64,000 nt of DNA from Acidimicrobiales bacterium (GCA_035533095.1 DATLUM010000054.1:1-64000); one strand, 5' to 3'. Positions 31,075 through 39,394 are shown, counted from the stretch's first letter. The notes: generated by a model not told the origin, from the sequence alone. Made by a program: numbers and translations.

Positions 31075-31089
31075 GTTAGCAACGCTAAC
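31075..31089. repeat. perfect inverted repeat GTTAGC-AAC-GCTAAC
   Basis: A 6+3+6 perfect palindrome lies in the convergent gap between the methyltransferase and desaturase genes, two bases before a larger palindrome. It is much less GC-rich than its surroundings. Confidence 0.7.
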
Positions 31090-31090
31090 T

Positions 31091-31129
31091 GGGTAGCTTA
31101 ACTATCCCGTGGGGATACTTAACCTACCC
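31091..31129. repeat. 39-bp near-perfect palindrome, function unknown
   Basis: Centred on 31110, GGGTAG pairs with CTACCC, TTAA with TTAA and TATCCC with GGGATA around a GTG centre; the only breaks are two symmetric C-C positions. Each 18-bp arm is itself nearly self-complementary (GGGTAG-TTAA-TATCCC pattern), so it may be two tandem protein sites rather than an RNA hairpin. It lies between two converging genes. Confidence 0.75.
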
Positions 31130-31169
31130 ACTACCTGAGGCAGCCCAGACCGAAGGCCCCTCCGAGCTC

Positions 31170-32129
31170 TCAGGCCGCCTGCACCCGCCGGCGGGCGATC
31201 ATCGACGCGTCCGGCCAGCGCACGTCGCTCACCCAGCGCAGCTTCTCCATGACCTTGATGAGCATGGCGCTCGAATCGATCTCGAAGAGGCGTACACCGT
31301 GGCGGGCGGACGTCGGCTCCGCATGGTGGAAGTTGTGCCAGGACTCCCCAAACGACGGGATCGCCAGCCACCACACGTTCTGGCTCCTGTCACGCGTGCG
31401 GAACGGCCGGCGGCCCTTGATGTGGCACACCGAGTTGATGGCGAAGGTCACGTGGTGGAGCAGGCCGACCCGCACCAGGCTCCCCCAGAAGAAGGCTGTC
31501 ACCGCACCCTGCCACGACCACGACCACAGGCCGCCGACCAGAGGCGGGAGCAGCATCGACACGGTGACCCAGAGCGGGAAGGTGCGCGACACCCGGCTTA
31601 TGTCCTTGTCGGCGACGAGCTCGGGGGCGTAGTGGTTCTCGGATGTCTTGTCCCAATCGAAGAGCCAGCCGACGTGGGAATAGAAGAAGCCCTTGGTCAA
31701 CGCCAGCAGGCTGGTCCCGTATCGCCAGGGCGAGTGCGGGTCGCCGGGCTTGTCGGAGAACCGGTGGTGGCGGCGGTGGTCGGCGACCCACTGGATGACC
31801 GAACCCTGGATCGCCATGCTCCCGGCGACCGCGAGGACCACGCGGAGCCAGCGCCGGGCTCTGAATCCCCTGTGCGTGAAGTAACGGTGGAAACCCACGG
31901 TCACCCCGTGCCCGGTCAGCGCGTACATGAACACCGCTATCACCGCGTCACGCCACCCGAGGCCCCGCCCCCACAGCAGCGGGATAGCTGCGCCGAGAGC
32001 GACGAAGGGCAATGTCATGAAGAGCAGGAGGAGGATCTGCTCGGTCCAGGTCTTCGTCTCGGGTACTTCGGCGTCAGCATCCGGAGAATCCAGGGCAACG
32101 GCGTCTACGGCAGCCTCAGTGAACGTCAA
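31170..32129 (-). CDS. acyl-CoA/acyl-lipid delta-9-type fatty acid desaturase
   Basis: The 319-residue membrane protein has the three His boxes of the stearoyl-CoA-desaturase-type family: HRYFTH (81-86), HRRHH (118-122) and HNFHH (265-269), which bind a di-iron centre. Two pairs of membrane helices flank them. It would place a cis double bond, commonly at C9, in a saturated acyl chain. That product is the substrate expected for the methyltransferase encoded opposite at 29737, so the convergent genes may serve one lipid route. The start is a TTG at 32127-32129 with GAGGT nearby; no ATG in frame fits better. Confidence 0.9.
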   Translation of the reverse strand: MTFTEAAVDAVALDSPDADAEVPETKTWTEQILLLLFMTLPFVALGAAIPLLWGRGLGWRDAVIAVFMYALTGHGVTVGFHRYFTHRGFRARRWLRVVLAVAGSMAIQGSVIQWVADHRRHHRFSDKPGDPHSPWRYGTSLLALTKGFFYSHVGWLFDWDKTSENHYAPELVADKDISRVSRTFPLWVTVSMLLPPLVGGLWSWSWQGAVTAFFWGSLVRVGLLHHVTFAINSVCHIKGRRPFRTRDRSQNVWWLAIPSFGESWHNFHHAEPTSARHGVRLFEIDSSAMLIKVMEKLRWVSDVRWPDASMIARRRVQAA

Positions 32130-32238
32130 TTGACCTCGTCTCTTGGGGCGAACGGCCGCCGCTGTGTGGGCCGGCCGGACGGTGCGGCTCCCATTCTCGC
32201 ATGTCCCGACGGACCCCGCGTACGCGCGGCCCGCGCGC

Positions 32239-32244
32239 TACCTT
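32239..32244 (+). promoter_or_regulatory. -10 box (TACCTT) for the secreted protein gene
   Basis: TACCTT ends 9 nt before the ATG at 32254 and no Shine-Dalgarno is seen, so a leaderless or very short-leader transcript is likely. Confidence 0.4.
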
Positions 32245-32253
32245 GGCCGCGCT

Positions 32254-32982
32254 ATGAGGCCGGTGGAGCGCGTGTTGCTCGCCACTGCGTCCGCGATCCT
32301 CGCAGCCGGTGTAGCCGGCGCAGTCACCGTCGGTAGGGCACCGTCCACCCGCGGTTCCGCACCGCCGCATACGAGCACGACCAGCGGCTTCCACAACCCG
32401 TCGAACACCACCACGACGGTCCCATCCGCTACGACGGCCCCCGGCGGACCCGGACCCGATTCGGCTGCCCTAACCGCCGGCATGCTGGCGCCGGTCGACC
32501 TGGGCGGCTTCTACCGGGTCAACGATCCCTACGCATCGACCGTGCTGGCCACCGCTCCGTGTCTCGCCGGCGTGGGCCCCTCGCAGGCTCAGAGCGGGCG
32601 AGCGTTCACAGGGCTCGTCGTGCCGGGCGGGCACCCGGCCATAACCGAGGTGGCGACCTCCTACCCGGGCTCTGCAGCAGAACAGGTCTTTCATTCCGTC
32701 AACGACGCGCTCGCCGCGTGCAGTGCCTTCTCCGCCAACCTCGCCGGCCAGAACATACGTGTCCAACTGTCCCCCCAGAGCACCCCTGCGGTCGGGGACG
32801 CATCCGACTCGTACGGGGGGACCTTCGCCGCCGGCGGCAAGACCTGGTCCCTCCAACTCGAGGTCGTGCTCGACGCGAAGATCGTCCTCGTGGTCGTCTA
32901 CGCCGACACGGTCCCGCCGACCAATGCCATCTACGGCGACCTTCCCTCCACAGTGGGCGCAGCGATAGGGAAGCTGGCCTAG
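32254..32982 (+). CDS. secreted or membrane-anchored protein with PknH-type sensor-like domain
   Basis: The 242-residue protein begins with a basic start and a hydrophobic helix (VLLATASAILAAGVAGAVTVG, about residues 7-27), that is, a signal peptide or anchor, then a Thr/Ser/Pro-rich linker (about 30-70). The folded part (about 80-242) has AALTAGMLAPVDLGGFYRVNDPY, one Cys in TAPCLAG, another in ALAACSAF, and a final LQLEVVLDAKIVLVVVYAD. This is like the extracellular PknH-type domain of actinobacterial proteins, where two Cys can form a disulfide. No enzymatic motif is visible. It starts 124 bp from the divergent desaturase gene. Confidence 0.65.
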   Translation: MRPVERVLLATASAILAAGVAGAVTVGRAPSTRGSAPPHTSTTSGFHNPSNTTTTVPSATTAPGGPGPDSAALTAGMLAPVDLGGFYRVNDPYASTVLATAPCLAGVGPSQAQSGRAFTGLVVPGGHPAITEVATSYPGSAAEQVFHSVNDALAACSAFSANLAGQNIRVQLSPQSTPAVGDASDSYGGTFAAGGKTWSLQLEVVLDAKIVLVVVYADTVPPTNAIYGDLPSTVGAAIGKLA

Positions 32983-32985
32983 CCT
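32980..32985 (+). promoter_or_regulatory. -10 box (TAGCCT) of a leaderless DNA glycosylase transcript
   Basis: TAGCCT includes the stop codon of the upstream gene and ends 8 nt before ATG 32994. Confidence 0.45.
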
Positions 32986-32993
32986 GCCGGGCC

Positions 32994-33644
32994 ATGGCCA
33001 CTCGCAGGGCGACCCACACCGAAGCAGCCGCTGCTCTCGCAGAACGCGATCCCGTGATCGCCGGCCTGGTCGACCGGGTGGGACCGCCGAAGCTGCGCAA
33101 GCCCTTCGACACCCACTTCGCGGCCCTGGTGCGCTCGATCGTCTACCAGCAGCTGGCCGGTAAGGCCGCCGCCGCCATACACGGTCGCCTGGTCGTCGCT
33201 CTGGACGGGGATGTGCGCCCGGAGACGCTCAGCGCGCTCCCCGATGAAGCCATGCGCGCCGCCGGCCTGTCGGCCAACAAGTCGGCGTCTCTGAGGGACC
33301 TCGCCGCGAAGGTTCTCGACGGGACGGTCGTGCTCGACCCAGCCGGCCTGCGCCGCGAACCCGACGAAGAGGTGATCGCGCGCTTGTCAACGGTGAGGGG
33401 CATCGGTGTGTGGACCGCGCAGATGTTCCTGCTCTTCCAGCTCCGGCGCCTCGACGTGTGGCCGACCGGCGATCTCGGTGTACGGCGGGGCTTCGGGCTG
33501 GCGTGGAAGGTCCCGATGCCGACACCCAAGCAGCTCGAGCCCCTCGGGGACCCGTTCGCCCCGTACCGGTCCGTCGCCGCGTGGTACTGCTGGCGCGCGT
33601 GCGAGGTGTACGCAGGCGCCGCCGAGAGCGCCCTTACGACGTGA
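32994..33644 (+). CDS. HhH-GPD DNA glycosylase (3-methyladenine glycosylase type)
   Basis: The 216-residue protein is a helix-hairpin-helix-GPD glycosylase of the AlkA/MAG type. The hairpin is LSTVRGIGVWTAQMFLLFQL and the catalytic Asp is D160 in PTGDLGVRRGF. SIVYQQLAGKAAAAIHGRL is the usual early helix pair. It lacks the FCL iron-sulfur Cys cluster of MutY/Nth and the AlkA N-terminal domain. It should remove alkylated purines from DNA to start base excision repair. ATG 32994 has a TAGCCT box 8 nt upstream and no Shine-Dalgarno, so it may be leaderless. A small flavoprotein gene follows 7 bp later. Confidence 0.9.
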   Translation: MATRRATHTEAAAALAERDPVIAGLVDRVGPPKLRKPFDTHFAALVRSIVYQQLAGKAAAAIHGRLVVALDGDVRPETLSALPDEAMRAAGLSANKSASLRDLAAKVLDGTVVLDPAGLRREPDEEVIARLSTVRGIGVWTAQMFLLFQLRRLDVWPTGDLGVRRGFGLAWKVPMPTPKQLEPLGDPFAPYRSVAAWYCWRACEVYAGAAESALTT

Positions 33645-33651
33645 TCGACCG

Positions 33652-34107
33652 ATGAAAAGACTCCTCGTCGTGCACCACACGGTCTCGCCGGCCACTCACA
33701 CGCTCCACCTTGCGGTCGTGGCCGGAGCGCGCGACCCGTCCCTTCATGACGTGGACGTGGTGGAGAAGCCGGCGCTCGCTGCCACCGCGACAGACGTGCT
33801 CGAAGCCGACGGCTACCTCCTCGGCAGCCCGGTAAACCTGGGCTACATATCCGGCGCGTTGAAGCACTTCTTCGACCAGATCTACTACCCGTGCATCGGA
33901 GCGACGCGGGGGAGGCCCTTCGGCGTGTACTTGCACTCGAACTCCGACGCCGCCGGAGCTCTGCGGGCGATCACCACGATCACGACGGGCCTCGAATGGC
34001 ACCAGTCGCAGGCGCCCCTGGTCGTGGCCGGCGAGCCCGGCCCCGACGAGGTAGCCGCCGCCCGGGAACTGGGCGCGAGCGTCGCTGCCGGGCTGCTGCT
34101 CGACTGA
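33652..34107 (+). CDS. flavodoxin-like NAD(P)H-dependent FMN reductase
   Basis: The 151-residue protein has a flavodoxin fold: a first strand KRLLVVHHTVSPATHTL with an FMN phosphate loop, and GYLLGSPVNLGYISGALKHFFDQIYYP, the loop that holds the isoalloxazine ring, common to the NAD(P)H-dependent oxidoreductase and WrbA-like group. The C-terminal helix (PDEVAAARELGASVAAGLL) ends it. It should carry electrons or reduce quinones. Its ATG is 7 bp after the glycosylase gene, so they are co-transcribed, though no common role is known. Confidence 0.85.
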   Translation: MKRLLVVHHTVSPATHTLHLAVVAGARDPSLHDVDVVEKPALAATATDVLEADGYLLGSPVNLGYISGALKHFFDQIYYPCIGATRGRPFGVYLHSNSDAAGALRAITTITTGLEWHQSQAPLVVAGEPGPDEVAAARELGASVAAGLLLD

Positions 34108-34118
34108 GCGGAGAACCT

Positions 34119-34820
34119 TTACCGCTGCGCGGAGGGCTTGCCCACCGACGCGAGGTCCTCGTCCATCTTGTCGAGCATCCGCTCCACGACCGCGCGCCGC
34201 GCTCGGGTCTTGGTTCCCGACACCGCCCCGCGCCTGAGCGCGGATAGCCGCTGTGCCTCCTCCATGGCGACGTCGATCACCCCCGCCGGCGCCACATCGT
34301 CGAGGAAGCCGGAACGGACGGCGGCTTCGGGCCCACCGATCTCACCGAGCACGATCCGGTCGAACTCGCCTGCCGGCATCCGGTAGCGCGCCAACTCCAC
34401 CGCCCACACGGGGAGCGGCATGCCGATGGCGACCTCGTTGAGGCCGATCTTGTATTCGCCCGCCGCTCCGATGCGCCGGTCACCGGCCAGCAGCACGAGC
34501 GCGCCTGCCGCGAGGGCGTGGCCGGTGCAGGCGACCACAACCGGCATCGGGTGTAGGACGAGCCTTGCCACGAACCTCCCGCCGGCGGCGACGAGCGCCC
34601 GCATGGAGTCTTCGCTCGAAGTCATCGTCGCCAGGTCGAAGCCCGCGGAGAAGCGCCCGTCCCGACCGGCCAGCAACAGCGCGGACACGCCCTCGTCGGC
34701 GGCCGACTTCTCGAGCGCCTCGGACAGCTCAGCGAGAACGTCGAGCGTGTAGACGTTGGCCTTGCCGTCGTCGTGGGTGACGACCGCAACCCTGTCCTGT
34801 ACCTCGTAGGTCACCGGCAT
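34119..34820 (-). CDS. enoyl-CoA hydratase/isomerase family protein
   Basis: The 233-residue protein has the crotonase fold. Seen are the oxyanion-hole strands GRDGRFSAGFDLATM and ACTGHALAAGALVLLAGDRRIGA, and GLNEVAIGMPLP, which in true hydratases holds the second catalytic Glu (family pattern A-x-F-G-x-P-E). Here that region reads EVAIGMPLPVWAVEL, so the second Glu position is uncertain and it may be an isomerase or an inactive relative. ATG 34818-34820 is preferred, as a start at 34841 adds nothing family-like. It sits alone on the minus strand after the flavoprotein gene. Confidence 0.85.
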   Translation of the reverse strand: MPVTYEVQDRVAVVTHDDGKANVYTLDVLAELSEALEKSAADEGVSALLLAGRDGRFSAGFDLATMTSSEDSMRALVAAGGRFVARLVLHPMPVVVACTGHALAAGALVLLAGDRRIGAAGEYKIGLNEVAIGMPLPVWAVELARYRMPAGEFDRIVLGEIGGPEAAVRSGFLDDVAPAGVIDVAMEEAQRLSALRRGAVSGTKTRARRAVVERMLDKMDEDLASVGKPSAQR

Positions 34821-34854
34821 GGCCGCAGATGCTAGGGCCACCCGTCAACCGAGC

Positions 34855-36198
34855 TCATCCCGGCAGTTCGCCCAGGAGCAGGTAGCCCCCGCCTCCCGGG
34901 AGGATGCCGAAGAAATGGTCCAGCCCTGTCTGGCCACCTCGCGACCCCAGGTAGGGGGCGCCGAAATCGAAGACACCGCCGTCGGAGGCGACCAACCAGT
35001 AGCCACCCGTCGAAGGGTCGGCAGCCATCCCGACCACGGGCTGGTTCAACACCAGGCTGCCGGTGGACCCGTAGAAGTGGGCGTCGCCGAACGTGAAGAT
35101 CCCCCCGTCGGCTGCGACCAGCCAGTAGCCGCGCCCGTCGGGCGTGGACGCCATGCCGACGACCGGTCGGTTCAGTTTGACGCTGCCCATCGAGCCGTAG
35201 AAGTGGGCGTCGCCGAATGTGAACACGCCGCCGTCGGCTGCCGCGAGCCAGTAGCCACCCCCGTCGGGCGTCGACGCCATCCCCACCACCGGCTGGTTCA
35301 GTTTGGCGCCGCCCATCGAGCCGTAGAAACCAGCTCCCCCCATCGTGAACACCCCACCGTCGGCAGCAGCGAGCCAGTAGGCGCTGGCCGTCGCCGGATC
35401 CGCCGCTGCGCCGACGAACCCGCGGTTCGACCGCACCGCCGGCGAGGTCGCAAGAGGCGACGAGAAGGCGTAGGCATCGCTAATGACCGGTCCGAACCAC
35501 GGGTCGCCACAGATCGCAACGAACGAGTACCCGCGCGACTCGAGACCGGTGATGATCCCTGGAAGCGCGCCGACGGTCTCCTGGCGGTTTCCGCCACCGT
35601 CGTGCAGGTCGACGACTGCACCCGGGAACGCGGCGCCGACGACGCGCGACACGATCGTCTGAGTCCCTGGCAGCGACCAGTCCCTGGGGTCGACCGAATA
35701 GCTCATCGTCGTGAGATTCCGTTGCGCGAGCTGGGCGAGCACAGTGGAATTCCAGTCGTTGTACGGCGGTCTCACGCACGACGGCGTCACGCCGGTCAAC
35801 GACCGGAGCTCGTTCTGCGTCTGGTCCACCTGGTAGCTGAACGCCGATACCGGGATCGTCGCCAGGTCCGGGTGACTCCACGTGTGGTCCTCCACGGGAT
35901 ACCCCGCGCTCGCGAGCTGCCGTGTGTACTGCGGATAGCTGCTGGCGTTGACGCCGATCTCGAAGAACGTCGCGGGCACGTGGTAGCGCTCCAGCACGGA
36001 CAACACCTGTGGCGTGTACGGCCCGGGTCCGTCGTCGAACGTGAGGGCGACATACTTTTGCCCGGCGGTCCAGCCGGTACCAGGAACCTGGTAGGTGTAG
36101 AACGCCGGCGCCGCCGACGAAGCCCCCGCGCGCGGGGCGAGCACCGAGCAGCACCCGGCGATCATCACCAGGCATACCGAGACCTTCAGGCCCTTCAT
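34855..36198 (-). CDS. secreted polysaccharide deacetylase with C-terminal YWLVAADGG repeats
   Basis: The 447-residue protein has a signal peptide (about residues 1-28), a NodB deacetylase domain (about 45-230) with ALTFDDGPG (catalytic Asp and metal Asp), HTWSHPD (H-x-x-x-H), RPPYND and VVDLHDGGG, then four repeats of about 41 residues (about 258-447) of type [38 protein letters not shown]. The repeats likely form a beta-structure for surface or wall binding. The enzyme should remove acetyl or other acyl groups from peptidoglycan or other surface glycans. The start at ATG 36196-36198 fits the signal peptide; a longer frame to 36246 does not. The DNA of the repeats shows 126-bp periodicity. 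Confidence 0.93.
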   Translation of the reverse strand: MKGLKVSVCLVMIAGCCSVLAPRAGASSAAPAFYTYQVPGTGWTAGQKYVALTFDDGPGPYTPQVLSVLERYHVPATFFEIGVNASSYPQYTRQLASAGYPVEDHTWSHPDLATIPVSAFSYQVDQTQNELRSLTGVTPSCVRPPYNDWNSTVLAQLAQRNLTTMSYSVDPRDWSLPGTQTIVSRVVGAAFPGAVVDLHDGGGNRQETVGALPGIITGLESRGYSFVAICGDPWFGPVISDAYAFSSPLATSPAVRSNRGFVGAAADPATASAYWLAAADGGVFTMGGAGFYGSMGGAKLNQPVVGMASTPDGGGYWLAAADGGVFTFGDAHFYGSMGSVKLNRPVVGMASTPDGRGYWLVAADGGIFTFGDAHFYGSTGSLVLNQPVVGMAADPSTGGYWLVASDGGVFDFGAPYLGSRGGQTGLDHFFGILPGGGGYLLLGELPG

Positions 36199-36253
36199 TC
36201 GTTTGCCCCCACTCTCTTGACGCCCCCGCTGCCCGGGGACGACCACACGCAGA

Positions 36254-37633
36254 CTACCCGGCGCCGGTGGATTCCGCTGGGAGCCGCCTCGACGCGACCA
36301 GCGCCAATAGCGCGACCAGAGCCGCTGCTGCGAACGCCGCGAGGAGCCCGTCGCGGGTGCTGGCCCGATGCTGATGCGCCACGGCGACAGCAGCGCCGGC
36401 GACGCCTGTGCCGAGCGCCGTGCCCAGCAGGTCCGACAACTGCAATCCGGCGCTCGCTTCCCCGACGCGGGCAGGATCGGCGAGACCGAGCACGATCAAC
36501 GACGTCGGCGAGTACGCCGTCCCTATCCCGAACCCGGCAACGCCCCATGCGAGAGGGGCCACCCACAAAGGCACCGATCGTGACAGCAGCGACGCCATCG
36601 CCACGATCCCGGCCACCACGAACATCAACCCGCCGGCGACCAGCGTACGGGCGCCGCGTACCGACGCCAGCCTCGCCTGGACCCATGAGCCGGCCGTCCA
36701 CGTAACCGTCGCAACCGTCAGGGTCAGGCCGGCGAACGTCGTCGACGTGTGCCGCACAGACGTCAACGCCAGTGGAACGTAGGCGTCGCCCGCGAAGTAG
36801 GCGAACGTGAGCAGCCCGCGCACCAGGACAGCCGCCGGCACCCCCGGCCGTGCCCGCAGCGTCCCGGGCGGCGTGAGCTTTTTCAGCGCAGGGAAAAGAG
36901 TCCCCGCGCCGACGGCAACGAGCGGGACCGAGGCTGCCGGCTCCGCTGCGCTGAGGCCTGCGAGGAACAGCCCGGCGCCGGCAGCGACTGCCAGCGCCGG
37001 CACGACCCGCGCTCCGGCCGGTCTTTTCCCCGGTTCCGCGTCTGAGTGGGGCATCGCCGGGATCGCGATCGCGGTTGCCACGACGACGAGCGGGATCAGC
37101 CCCACGAACACCCACCGCCAGCCCGCCAGGTTCGCGATCTGCGCCGCCAGCGCCGGGCCTATCAGCCCCGGGACGATCCACGCGGTCGACATGACCGCGA
37201 ACATCCGCGGCCGGGACTGGGGTGGGTACGTGAACCCGACGGCGACGTACGCCGCCGCCGGCACCATGCCCGCTCCGAGACCCTGCACAACCCGGCCTCC
37301 GACGAGCACCGGCATGTCGGGCGCCGATCCGCCGATCGCCAGACCGACCGCGAACACAGCGAGCCCCAGGGCCATGGGATAACGGGGGCCGCGAGCGTCG
37401 GCCATCGACCCGCCGGCAACGGTACCGAGGAGGCTCGAGAGGAAGAAGGCGCTGAACACCCACCCGTACAGACGGATGTCGCCCAGGTGATGGCTGACGA
37501 CGGGGAGGATCGTCGCGACCGACAGGCTCTCGAACGCGATGAGCGTGACCGTCATCACCAAGCCGGCGGTCACCCTTCTTCGCCCCGGAGCCCACACCCC
37601 GCCGGCGGTCGCCTCGCGCCTGCGGGTCTCCAT
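36254..37633 (-). CDS. MFS transporter, drug-resistance type
   Basis: The 459-residue protein has the multi-helix pattern of the DHA1/DHA2 major facilitator families: motif A-like [25 protein letters not shown] between helices 2 and 3, and [53 protein letters not shown], which holds antiporter motif C-type GP. It should export drugs or metabolites in exchange for protons. The ATG at 37631-37633 has a minus-strand TAGCGT box 9 nt upstream, so it may be leaderless. It is divergent from the CoA-transferase at 37660 with only 26 bp between. Confidence 0.9.
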   Translation of the reverse strand: METRRREATAGGVWAPGRRRVTAGLVMTVTLIAFESLSVATILPVVSHHLGDIRLYGWVFSAFFLSSLLGTVAGGSMADARGPRYPMALGLAVFAVGLAIGGSAPDMPVLVGGRVVQGLGAGMVPAAAYVAVGFTYPPQSRPRMFAVMSTAWIVPGLIGPALAAQIANLAGWRWVFVGLIPLVVVATAIAIPAMPHSDAEPGKRPAGARVVPALAVAAGAGLFLAGLSAAEPAASVPLVAVGAGTLFPALKKLTPPGTLRARPGVPAAVLVRGLLTFAYFAGDAYVPLALTSVRHTSTTFAGLTLTVATVTWTAGSWVQARLASVRGARTLVAGGLMFVVAGIVAMASLLSRSVPLWVAPLAWGVAGFGIGTAYSPTSLIVLGLADPARVGEASAGLQLSDLLGTALGTGVAGAAVAVAHQHRASTRDGLLAAFAAAALVALLALVASRRLPAESTGAG

Positions 37634-37642
37634 GGCGTCACA

Positions 37643-37652
37643 ACGCTACGGT
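37643..37652. promoter_or_regulatory. divergent promoter with overlapping -10 boxes
   Basis: On the minus strand TAGCGT (37643-37648) sits 9 nt before the MFS start; on the plus strand TACGGT (37647-37652) sits 7 nt before ATG 37660. The two boxes share the central TA, so both genes use one 10-bp core, and only one can open at a time. Confidence 0.6.
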
Positions 37653-37659
37653 GACCTCG

Positions 37660-38790
37660 ATGCTTCAGGAGCCTCTTTCCGCCGGCGGAGCCTTCCAACC
37701 CCTCTCGGGTGTGACGGTGGTCGAGGCGGCCTCGTACGTGAGCGGACCGTTCGCGGCGATGATGCTCGCCGACCTCGGAGCCAGGGTGACCAAGGTGGAG
37801 CCTCCGGGCGGCGACCCTTACCGGCGCTTTGGGCGGGCGGTGCAGGGCACCGGGATCATGTTCGCCAACGTCAACCGCAACAAACGGTCCGAGGTCGTCG
37901 ATCTCAAGGCCGATTCCGGGCGGCGGCGCCTGCGGGCCCTGGTCGCGGAAGCGGATGTGTTCCTCACTAATTGGCGGCCCGGCGTGGCGGAAGAACTCGG
38001 GTTCGACGAGTCCTCGTTGCGTTCGCTCAACCCGCGTCTGGTGTGGTGCCGCGTGAGCGGCTTCGGCCAGGACGGCCCGCTCGCCGGCGCACCGGCGTTC
38101 GACACGGTCATCCAGGCGAGGGTGGGCTTGATGTCGGTGCAGGGGGGCGCCGGCTCGCCGGACTCCGTGCGGGGGTACCTGGTGGACAAGGTGACGGCGT
38201 CGTTTGCGGCTCAGGCGATCATGGCGGCCCTGCTTCAGCGGGCTTCCACCGGCGAGGGAGGGGTAGTCGACGTGTCGATGCTCGACGCGATCGCGTATTT
38301 CATGGGCCCCGAGCTGCTCGCCGAGCGGACCCGCCTCGAGGACGGAGAGGGAAGGCCGGCGCTTGCCGAGCAGCTGACAGCGCTGCGGTGCGTGCAGACC
38401 TCCGACGGGTGGGTACTGGTCAGCCCCGTGCGCGCCAAGCAGCTCAAAGGCATGGCTGCTGCCGCCGGTCATCCCGAGTGGGTGGACGAGCTTCGCGGCG
38501 AAGCGGATCCCGGACGTCGAACTGCGCGCATCTACGACCTCGTCGCCGGCGTCACGCCGTCCGCCACGACCGCCGACTGGCTGGAGCGCTTCGAGGAGCA
38601 CGACGTTCCTGCGGCCCCGGTCCTCGACATCGACGAGCACCTCGCGGACCCTCAGGTCGAGCACAACCGCACCTACGTGTACTACGACCATCCGGCCCTG
38701 GGCCGGATCCGCCAACCGCGCCATCCGACCCGCCGGCCCGGCGCCTCCGACCAGCCCGACCCGTCGCCGTCGCCGGCTCTCGACGAGTAG
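37660..38790 (+). CDS. family III CoA-transferase (CaiB/BaiF)
   Basis: The 376-residue protein has SGVTVVEAASYVSGPFAAMMLADLGARVTKVEPPGGDPYR at the start, TNWRPGVAEELGFDES, and the probable catalytic Asp in GAPAFDTVIQARVG. It swaps CoA between carboxylic acids. The likely start is ATG 37660, 7 nt after a TACGGT box with no Shine-Dalgarno; the upstream GTG at 37651 overlaps that box. The C-terminus is rich in Pro, Arg and Ser (RRPGASDQPDPSPSPALDE), which looks like added tail. It stands alone, with no clear substrate, and a gap of 196 bp with two palindromes follows. Confidence 0.87.
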   Translation: MLQEPLSAGGAFQPLSGVTVVEAASYVSGPFAAMMLADLGARVTKVEPPGGDPYRRFGRAVQGTGIMFANVNRNKRSEVVDLKADSGRRRLRALVAEADVFLTNWRPGVAEELGFDESSLRSLNPRLVWCRVSGFGQDGPLAGAPAFDTVIQARVGLMSVQGGAGSPDSVRGYLVDKVTASFAAQAIMAALLQRASTGEGGVVDVSMLDAIAYFMGPELLAERTRLEDGEGRPALAEQLTALRCVQTSDGWVLVSPVRAKQLKGMAAAAGHPEWVDELRGEADPGRRTARIYDLVAGVTPSATTADWLERFEEHDVPAAPVLDIDEHLADPQVEHNRTYVYYDHPALGRIRQPRHPTRRPGASDQPDPSPSPALDE

Positions 38791-38916
38791 ACCGGCCCAG
38801 GGCCTTGCCGGCGTCACAGGCCGGCGCAATGATGTGAAAGCGGTCCGGCCAACCCGCCGGATGCGTATCTCGAGGTCGTAGCGCCGCCCGACGGCGCCCG
38901 TTTCGCCTCCTGTATT

Positions 38917-38932
38917 GCACGCCACGGCGTGC
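38917..38932. promoter_or_regulatory. palindrome GCACGCC-AC-GGCGTGC, candidate operator
   Basis: A perfect 7+2+7 inverted repeat lies 54 bp upstream of the 38987 start codon. Its size suits a dimeric regulator. Confidence 0.45.
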
Positions 38933-38946
38933 CTGGCGAATGGCGG

Positions 38947-38961
38947 CGCGCCACCGGCGCG
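38947..38961. promoter_or_regulatory. palindrome CGCGCC-ACC-GGCGCG, candidate operator
   Basis: A perfect 6+3+6 inverted repeat starts 30 bp after the previous palindrome begins, and ends 12 bp before the CAGGAGG Shine-Dalgarno of the 38987 gene. Confidence 0.45.
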
Positions 38962-38986
38962 TCAGTCGCACGACAGGAGGTCGTAC

Positions 38987-39394
38987 ATGTCCCGTTCGGT
39001 TGATCTGTTCATCTCGTCGCCCGAGCCGCTCGACGCGGTGGCCACGAAGATCAGTGACCTCGCGAAGGTGAGCGTTGTCGCCGGCCCCGATGGGCGTTGG
39101 GAGGTGCGTGAAGGCGACACGTCGGCGTCGTTGTACGAGCACCGGTACATCGACGACGGCGACCTGTTTCTCAGCCACTACCAGTACGTCCTGTCGGGGC
39201 AGGCGCCGGCGACGTCCCGGCCCCAGGACACCCCGGAGGCTGCGCTTTTGCGTCGGGTGGGGTCCGTGTTGCAGCAGGGGACGTCCTGGCCGGTGCTGCT
39301 GGTGCTCGACCTGCAGTACAGGGAGCAGGTCTCCGCAACCCCGGCAGCGGCCGGCGCAGGCGAACGCGAAGGCTCCAACGGGAGCACCCCGTGA
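38987..39394 (+). CDS. small acidic protein of unknown function, partner of the 39391 nuclease-like gene
   Basis: The 135-residue protein is not recognised. It begins SRSVDLFISSPEPLDAVATKISDLAKV, alternates beta and alpha segments, and has YEHRYIDDGDLFLSHYQYVLSGQ in the middle and WPVLLVLDLQYREQV near the end; the last 25 residues are Ala/Gly/Ser-rich and loose. CAGGAGG lies 6 nt before ATG 38987. Its TGA overlaps the GTG of the next gene by 4 bp, so both are made in fixed ratio. If the next product is a toxic nuclease, this could be its immunity or antitoxin partner, but that is only inference. No signal peptide or membrane segment is seen. Confidence 0.7.
   Translation: MSRSVDLFISSPEPLDAVATKISDLAKVSVVAGPDGRWEVREGDTSASLYEHRYIDDGDLFLSHYQYVLSGQAPATSRPQDTPEAALLRRVGSVLQQGTSWPVLLVLDLQYREQVSATPAAAGAGEREGSNGSTP

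Noticed and set aside
34940-35400. 126-bp DNA repeats considered as a separate repeat element
   Set aside because: They are coding and explained by the four protein repeats of the deacetylase.
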